Assembly (NCBI RefSeq): GCF_048544455.1
Contig: NC_133538.1
Coordinates: 454,473,311-454,537,310 of the forward strand
From: Silene latifolia
Taxonomy: Eukaryota; Streptophyta; Magnoliopsida; Caryophyllales; Caryophyllaceae
Direction of reading: 5' to 3'
DNA: 64,000 bases
Shown here: positions 57,340-64,000 of the stretch, piece after piece
Numbering within the stretch: position 1 is the stretch's first letter
Layout: each line of letters begins with the position of its first letter
The notes under the pieces: model-generated
Told to the model about the DNA's origin: nothing
Database searches by the model: none
What the model saw: the letters and a program-made list of their open reading frames with translations, nothing else
Position numbers and translations under genes: made by a program

Positions 57340-58130
57340 TGATGCGTGTCCTGAATATGATGTTTTACACCCTATTTTACATGCATTTAAGAGCTCATTT
57401 GTGTAGTTTATGCTACTATTTTCCCTATTTCCATCTACTTTTGTGTTTTTGTGTAATATTGCAAAAAAGTGAAGAATCTAGTGGAAATCAAGCCAAATCC
57501 GTCCCCGAGTACTTGGCATATTATTTGTCATGCAGTATTTACTCAACAAACGAACTTGGTGCACGTATCGAGGCCTGAATGGCAAATTTACGAGGCTTCT
57601 GGAGCAAAGTATCAACTGAAGCAGTCGATCGACTAACCTCCATGGTCGATTGACCAGGGCGCGATTCCTAAATAAGATCGGAAGCTACTGTTTACTGAGG
57701 TTTGGTCGATCGACTGGTCCTAGTGGTCGATCGACCACACCGTGATTCTGACGCAAATTTGGAAAACGAGAAAGCCTAATGTAATTAGGTTTTAGGAATA
57801 AAAGTAACGCAAGACTATCTATATAACGTAACCTGAGTTTTCAGAGGAGGAGAATTTTAGAGATCGAATATCTAGGTTTAAATTTCGAGTTTAGCATTAG
57901 AGTTCACAATCATTCAATACAATTTACTTTCGTTAATAAAGTTCGTGCTTTCGGATTCTTCTTCGTGCTTTAATTCGGTAATTCTGATTCTGAAATTTCA
58001 GTTTACCTTTATTCATTCATAGATTAGAATTGACTAAGTTGGAATCCCTAAGCCTTAATTCTTTCTTTATGCGATTTTATTGTTCATTTAATTTAGTTAT
58101 GAATCCTATTGTTTTCATCTATGTTATTGT
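57340..58130 (+). repeat. LTR G (right), interrupted by element F
   Basis: Repeats the first 790 bp of LTR G, starting TGATGCGTGTCC. It stops at 58130 where element F is inserted; the rest should lie right of the window. Confidence 0.88.
57624..57735 (+). repeat. GTCGATCGAC dyads 19 and 20
   Basis: Motif starts 57624/57645 and 57705/57726, the counterparts of dyads 7 and 8. Confidence 0.9.
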
Positions 58131-61100
58131 TGTTAGAAATTTATACCCTCTATATTCTACATATTCATATTGTAACATCCCGTATTTTATTAAGTTGGAT
58201 AAAATTCTTTTAATTGCTAATTTGAATTTAATTACATCATTTAACGATTTATATATTTATGCTTAGCTAATTAATTAATTTCATCATAATTCGATACGTT
58301 AATTTTAATAATCATTAATAAGCTTATTTAAAGTTAGTTCGAGTTTATTGAAATTAGTTCGAGTTTATTTATTTAATAATTTTCGTTTCTTTACGAGTCC
58401 TTATGAAAGTTGTTTTAAGTAAACCCGAGATGGATTTTGGGAACAAAACCGTCCAATTAGCTATTTTGAGCTTATTTCACTAAATTAGCAATTTTTATTA
58501 ATATCCGTTAGTTTTGTAAAAATCGCTAATAATTCCGATTCAAGCTGATATTGTATTATTTACGTTAACTAGCTGAGTTTATTTTATTGTCACTCATTAA
58601 ATTTATTTATTATTGATTCTGTTTTATTACTGAAACTTTTACTAAAACCGGTTAAATTTAACTCGAAACGGTTTTAATAACTATCGAAGTTTCTTAACGA
58701 TGAAGAAACGTACGTATAATAAATAGCAGGCAGGCAAGCTGCTCCCTCATTTCTCACGCAGCATTCTTCTTCTCCCTTCCTTTTTCTTCTTTTTCACGTT
58801 TCATTTTTTTTTCTTTCTTTCGTAAAATCGATTTTCGGTCGTCCGTTTCTCATCCGTTTTCGACGATTTTCGTTCCATAGCGTTCCTCTCGTCGTTTCCG
58901 TCAATCCGTTGTAAGTAAAATTCATTTTCGTCATGTATTTTTACAAACCCAATTTATACTTTCAGCTTTATTTATTAAAAGACGGTTGTAGATGCTAAGA
59001 TAGACGGTCTTGTAGAAGATTTGTTAGTCATAAATGATTAGTTCAATCGGAAAAAGGTAACAATTATAGATTACTCGATATTACTTATAAAATATGTTTA
59101 TTTCGAATGCTGGTTAGTCTGTTTTATAATTAAGACGGTGTATGCTGACATGTATGGATTGTTTTAGGTGATAATTGGTGTGTTTTATAGTTGAGACGGT
59201 GTATACTGACATGTAGGGATTGTTTTGGACTAATTTGGACTCTGTGTTGGGGCGATTTTTGTAGTCTTTGTGGATTCCCGCTCTAAAACCGTTTTAAATG
59301 CTGACTTAGTTGGCTCAGCTAGGACTGTTTTTAGGCGCGAGAATGGAGTCTTAAGGGGACGATTGGTACTGTTTTTGGGGGGACGAGAGCTGTCATCGTG
59401 GGTTTTCACTTTGCATTTGAGGACTGGAGTTGGGGTCGAACTTAGGCATCTTTTGGGTTCTGTTTTGGACTGATTTTTGGGTCAGGTTATGAAGTAGGGT
59501 GAAGGGTGGCTATGGGTAGTCGGGTGGTGGTCGTGTCGGACTCTTAGTGGCCTAGCTGTGGCTTGGCCGTGGCCTAGCTAAGTCACGAGTTTGAGGCCAT
59601 GTGTAGTTAGTGGTTAGGCCGAGTTTGAGGTTGTCATAATAACTTTTGAGCCGTGTCTATATATTGTTTTGACGATAGTTTGGTTTATTTAAAATATAAT
59701 TAAATTAATTTTCGTCTCATATTTTATATAAAGATAATTCGTTAATATCGTCCTTTCACATAATTATTTTAGGTGGCTCATATGTGGTTGAAGATGAAGA
59801 GTAATTTTGGGTTTTAGAAGCTTTCTCAAGTTATTGCTTGTCTCTTTGCTAGCTTAAGGTAACTATTCCGAGTTACTCGACGAATTAATGTCACATTAGT
59901 AGCTGATGTTGTGTTTGTTGTTTGTTAAGTGTTTAGGTGATTGATAATGTGTTACTTTCATTTTTCACATGATAGAAATTGGAAATAGCATGAGAATAAT
60001 ATTGCGATAAAATTTGTAATTTGGGCCAAAGTAGGTCAAGACTCTGAGCTGGGCCAGATTGACCGAACGAGTTTGGTCAAACTAGTTTTAAACCAGTCAA
60101 CCTCGATTTGACCGATGACCCATCGCGGGACTCGGGTCGAGGGTTTGTCTTTGAGGTAAGATTGGTTGTTATTGGAAATTTCATGTTATGTCTTGATAAT
60201 TGTAATTATCATTTCACATGTTGGTTGTTGGATGAATTGGCTGCCTTATACTTCAGTCTTGTTGCCTCTTTGCCATTTTAGCTTGTTCTCATGAATTATG
60301 AGATTAACGGTTAGCTGGAATTTGGATTATTATTGATATTGGAGATTTTGTTGGATTATCAGCTGAATATGCTTTTGCGTAGCCTTCCATATGCTAGGTT
60401 GTGATCATTTATATGTACAAGTTTGGACTCTTTGTCCCTTTTATGGTTAATTGGGTATCCTACTTGTCTTGTGTGGTGTGGGCTAAAGTATTCAAGCTGG
60501 GACTAGCTGGGACTAGGTCCTAGGTGAGTATTTCGGCCTTCATCATAGATAGGCCTTTATAGTATTTGACGAGTATATGTTCACTGCTTAATAGCCTCTG
60601 TGTTCCTGACTTGGTGGGTTTATATCCAAGTTGGGGCATGACCTCGTTACTTATTTTGAGAGTAAGTGGTCAGCTTAAGTACTAGCCAACCCTTTGGTGG
60701 ACTCCTTAGGGTACTCACTTTGTTTTAGAAAAATTGTGGGTCTTGGGTGCGGTGGTGTGTATCCGCATGTCTAGGTCTCATGTGATTTTTAGGCTAGGGT
60801 TGTGTTGTGTCTTGGCCATGTTTTGATAGAACCTCGAGCCAAGATACCGGTTCGATTACCTTCCCTACCTCGTGGTATAGACTCGAGTTACAGAGTGACT
60901 ATTGACGGGACTAAGAACTTATGCCTGTCTTTGATATATTGTCCTTTCTTGTTTGATGATTCTATGAATCATAGAAGGTGAGATGCAAGCCGGCTATGGT
61001 TGATAGAGTTTGGATTCCTGGATGTTATGTGATTCACATGATAGTGTAGTATGAGTCGGTCTAGTATTCGCATGCTAGGACTATGTGTTGTTATATTGTT

Positions 61101-62882
61101 GTTCACATGATAAGCACGATTGTCTAGCATCTATATGCTAAGGCTATGTGTGATTCGTATTCATATTCTTATGTTTACATGTTATATTAATTATGACATT
61201 TCGTGGCTGGGAGAACTCGGAGTTACTCCCCACTGACTGTGGCTTTTGTATTTGTATAAAATGCGAATGACAGGTAGGTGATGCATATATGGGGTACATG
61301 GACGAGCTAGCGAGCAAAGTAACCTTGGAACCTAGATTGGCTTTATTTTATTGTGACCCTTAAACTATTTTTATGTCACATACATTTTAGGGACATATGT
61401 CTCCCTCTTTACATTTGGTTGTATAATTTGCTATTCGCGACTTTAGCGATGGTTATGTTATAACACTTCTAGTTAGACCTTGTATGTTTGACACCTTCCA
61501 ATTTGGATATCTTTATAACAGGTTCAGGTTTTAAAAATTACAGGTTTTTACCCAATTGAACCTATTACAAACATATCCATGCAGTTTTATTCTAGAATTA
61601 CGTGTTTACTTTTCCGCGATAAGTGAGGGTGTCACACATATTATGTAGTGATTTTAATTTAGTCATAAAATTAAAAGGTGATCTTATGCATGCAAACAAA
61701 ATGTAAATAAAGAAGAAATCATCATCTCACATTGATATTTCGGTTTATATGGGCACAAGAGAGTTCTCCTACTCTCTTGTTCTTGAGCTTTCCTTAGTGG
61801 ATGAACAAGGATTCAAGAAGAGAATCCCTCCCAAAAGTATTATACCCAAGATAACAATCTTAATAAAATTAATATTATTATTACTAGAATAATACTAATT
61901 TTGCATAAAAAATGACCCAAAAATATTATTTTGTCTCTCTATATTTCGGTTGAGAGGAGGAAGAAAAAGGAAGCTTTTTATCTCTCTAAAATTCTTATTT
62001 TAGATGAATGAATAAAAATGAGCTAATGCACTAATATTTTATGTAGTGCATATGATAAATTATAAGGCAAAAACCCTTGGCTTTGCTCCTATGAAAAACC
62101 GGGTAAGGGTTAAGAGAAGGGACCAATGCATGCACTAGTTTGTCTTCACAATGACCACTAGGTTTTGCATGGCTAGTTTAGTAGGAAATGATTATGTTTA
62201 CCACTAACATAATCAACACAATATATGCCTAATATTCCCCTTTAATTTCGGTATACATGGATAAAATGGATTCCATTTTATCTTTGTCAAATTGTCAATT
62301 TGTCATATGTCACATGTCACATAAAATTGTTATGTATTTTTAACATATTAAAAATCAACGTATTAATAAAAATACGTCATATACAAAAACCAACTCAGTA
62401 ATTCATAATTATTTGTACCAAAATATTTTACCAATTATAAATCACAATAACTTGTATTTATAATAATTTATTCATTCAAATGCAATTGTTTCCTTAAACA
62501 ATAATTTCATCTAAGTAATGAAATAATTCGATTACTTAGACCGTATCTTATTTAACCAGATTATAATGAGATACGTAAACTTTACTTCCAAAATCGTCCG
62601 TCAATTTTTAAGAAATTTAATTAACCCGTATTGTCATACGATCAATTAAATGATCAATTAAGAGTGTTACCCTTTAGGTATGACCTAAGGGGATCAACTG
62701 GTCACCACCGTCTCACGACAGTAATGTCAAACTCTAGTCAGCCAATCATGACCGATATGTGTGGACCAGTTGACAGTAAAATATTACTTCCCAATTGTAT
62801 TCTTAAAAATGAGACTTAAACATGTGATCATCATGATTAACAGTTGTGATCGCATTATTGTCGGAGGAAATATATTCCGACA
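58131..62882 (-). repeat. 3' LTR of element F, split by solo LTR
   Basis: On the minus strand it starts TGTCGGAATAT at 62882 and ends TTTCTAACA at 58131. Without the nested solo LTR and one TSD copy it is about 1280 bp. It belongs to the D/E/X group. Confidence 0.8.
58166..61642 (+). mobile_element. Solo LTR with TSD CATAT
   Basis: 58171-61637 starts TGTAACATCCCG and ends GGGTGTCACA. CATAT flanks both sides (58166-58170 and 61638-61642). At 3467 bp with no PBS, PPT or coding frame, it looks like a solo LTR left by LTR-LTR recombination of a gypsy element with TGTAACA-type ends, Tekay-like by size and ends. A TATA-like TATAATAAATA lies at 58715-58725. Short open frames inside are not supported as genes. 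Confidence 0.88.
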
Positions 62883-64000
62883 ATCTCCCACTTGTCCTCG
62901 ACAAGTGTGCGTCACAAATTCTCTTGTCCTATTACTATCTCCCACTCAATGCAAGGTGTCTTTCAGATCGTACTTGCAAGTGATCATATCGAGAGTGGTT
63001 TCCTCGATCTGGAGAATAACTGATTGACCGGATTTATCCACCATGTATACATTCCGAGCGTGGCCACGCATTTCCAGTTCATTACTCCTCGAGTGGCCCT
63101 GAGATGTTGTTATAACCCTGACTAGGGGTGGACAATTCCTATCGCACTCATTCCCTTCGACTAGCCACAGCCATCATAACCCAAAATATGCCCATTTGAC
63201 CCCATTTACGAAGGTCGTAGTAACACAAATCAAAGTTAATCTGAAACTGTGCCATCTTAGGCGAATAGTCTTTAGTCAAAAGAATCGACTCATTAGAATA
63301 CTATAGTAGCTCTCGCCACGACCAGGCTATATAAATTTGCCGAACTCGTAAGCGGTTATAAGGCCCGACATAATGTTCCTAACTGTCTGCCTATGTGATC
63401 GACTAGTCATTCTCATATGACTCTATGGCACTTGAACTTGCCATCAATCGCATCACACTCTAGTCACTTCGAGATGTCACCTCATGTAAGTAACTATGGG
63501 CAAATACAATGCTAATCCGTGTTCACTTTAACGGGGTTCAATTGTCTCTACAACCCGTTTGGATATATCAAAGTATAAGGCGAGTTAATAACAACTCAAA
63601 CGACAAATGTCGACATCAGACTCGGGTGGTCAATACTATATTATAACCTTGTGATACATATCGTAAGTGTGTAAACACTTGTTAATTGCAATAGAAGTTT
63701 AACATATCAAGTATCCATGTGTTCAAACTTCTTTTTATCGCATTTTCCTTTACGTTCATGTTATCTATCATAGCATGAACCTTACCAAGTACAAATCTAG
63801 GTTCACAACCTCGGTTTCGGCTCCTTTTCTTGAAAGAACTTCTTTGTCGATTATCACATAACAAACGAATTTGTGGTGAATGATATAACTTGTACTGATC
63901 AAGTATTCTACCCACACACAATGCCCTCGGTATATGTTTTGTAGAATCTTGCAACAATTGTCAAGATGATTAGCCTAGAACTTCTCACAAGTCCTAACAT
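62883..64000 (-). other. 3' interior of element F
   Basis: The PPT (minus strand ACAAGTGGGAGAT) adjoins the LTR, and a second AGTGGGAGAT lies about 55 bp further in. The first 680 bp match the E interior. A minus-strand frame at 63682-63957 (91 codons, Arg/Lys-rich) has no recognised domain and is not called a gene. Confidence 0.7.

Noticed and set aside
39661..57735. Dyads as restriction-linker or vector contamination
   Set aside because: They occur in many different natural contexts with degenerate variants and fixed spacing, unlike a cloning artefact.
59270..59473. 67-codon frame in the solo LTR
   Set aside because: Isolated short frame within an LTR that has no interior.
63682..63957. 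91-codon basic frame in the F interior
   Set aside because: No domain recognised, no comparable frame in E or D, and its length is expected by chance.
1..64000. Host protein-coding or tRNA genes
   Set aside because: None found: all sizeable frames with recognisable domains belong to transposable elements, and tRNA-like strings are primer binding sites or a SINE-like segment.

Overview
This window looks like nuclear, repeat-rich (probably pericentromeric or otherwise heterochromatic) DNA of a dicot plant. I see no host gene, no rRNA or tRNA gene and no bacterial-style operon. Almost every base can be assigned to LTR retrotransposons or to one LINE: Ty3/gypsy elements of the Tat/Ogre and Athila lineages, sirevirus-like or related Ty1/copia LTRs, one long solo LTR and one L1-type LINE. 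The PBS types (tRNA-Arg, tRNA-Lys, tRNA-Asp, initiator Met), the CX2HX4HX4C Gag knuckles and the antisense spliced gene typical of Tat elements support a plant source. A Caryophyllales species would fit my impression of these families, but I cannot prove it from the sequence.

Left part (1-30315): a set of nested insertions. A gag-only element A (129-12001; LTRs of 3.17 kb, TSD ATGTC) sits inside a minus-strand copia-type element X (LTR 13463-14438). X sits in the integrase of a plus-strand Tat element B (14439-18915, with an antisense intron-containing gene). B sits in the reverse transcriptase of a minus-strand element C of the same family (18916-22879). C sits near the 3' end of a plus-strand element D (LTR 23208-24462). 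D sits in the LTR of a minus-strand element E (24463-30315). The same E LTR also took an almost full-length L1 LINE (24780-29525; 15-bp TSD).

Middle part (30316-46358): element H (30316-39392) is a second, diverged gag-only element related to A, with long tandem arrays in its leader and 3' region and a duplicated Gag zinc module. It is interrupted by Athila-type element I (39393-46219), which keeps gag, protease and integrase but has lost most of RT/RNase H and half of its 3' LTR.

Right part (46359-64000): a compound Athila-type structure. LTR G (46359-47909) is followed by a capsid-deleted gag remnant and 3' region, then by an inverted R-U5 piece of LTR, then by element K with a gag-protease-only reading frame (52063-55155), a second copy of the 3' region and a second LTR (57340-58130). 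That LTR is interrupted by minus-strand element F (58131 to beyond the window), whose own LTR carries a 3.47-kb solo LTR (58171-61637; TSD CATAT).

The signal I find most unexplained is a dyad of the palindrome GTCGATCGAC. Twenty pairs occur between 39661 and 57735, in LTRs, coding sequence and 3' regions of the Athila-type elements. In all twenty the two motifs start exactly 21 bp apart while the sequence between them varies. Other structured signals are small hairpins with compensatory changes in the non-coding parts of A, H, X, D, E and F. All comparisons were made by eye; identities and boundaries should be checked by alignment.
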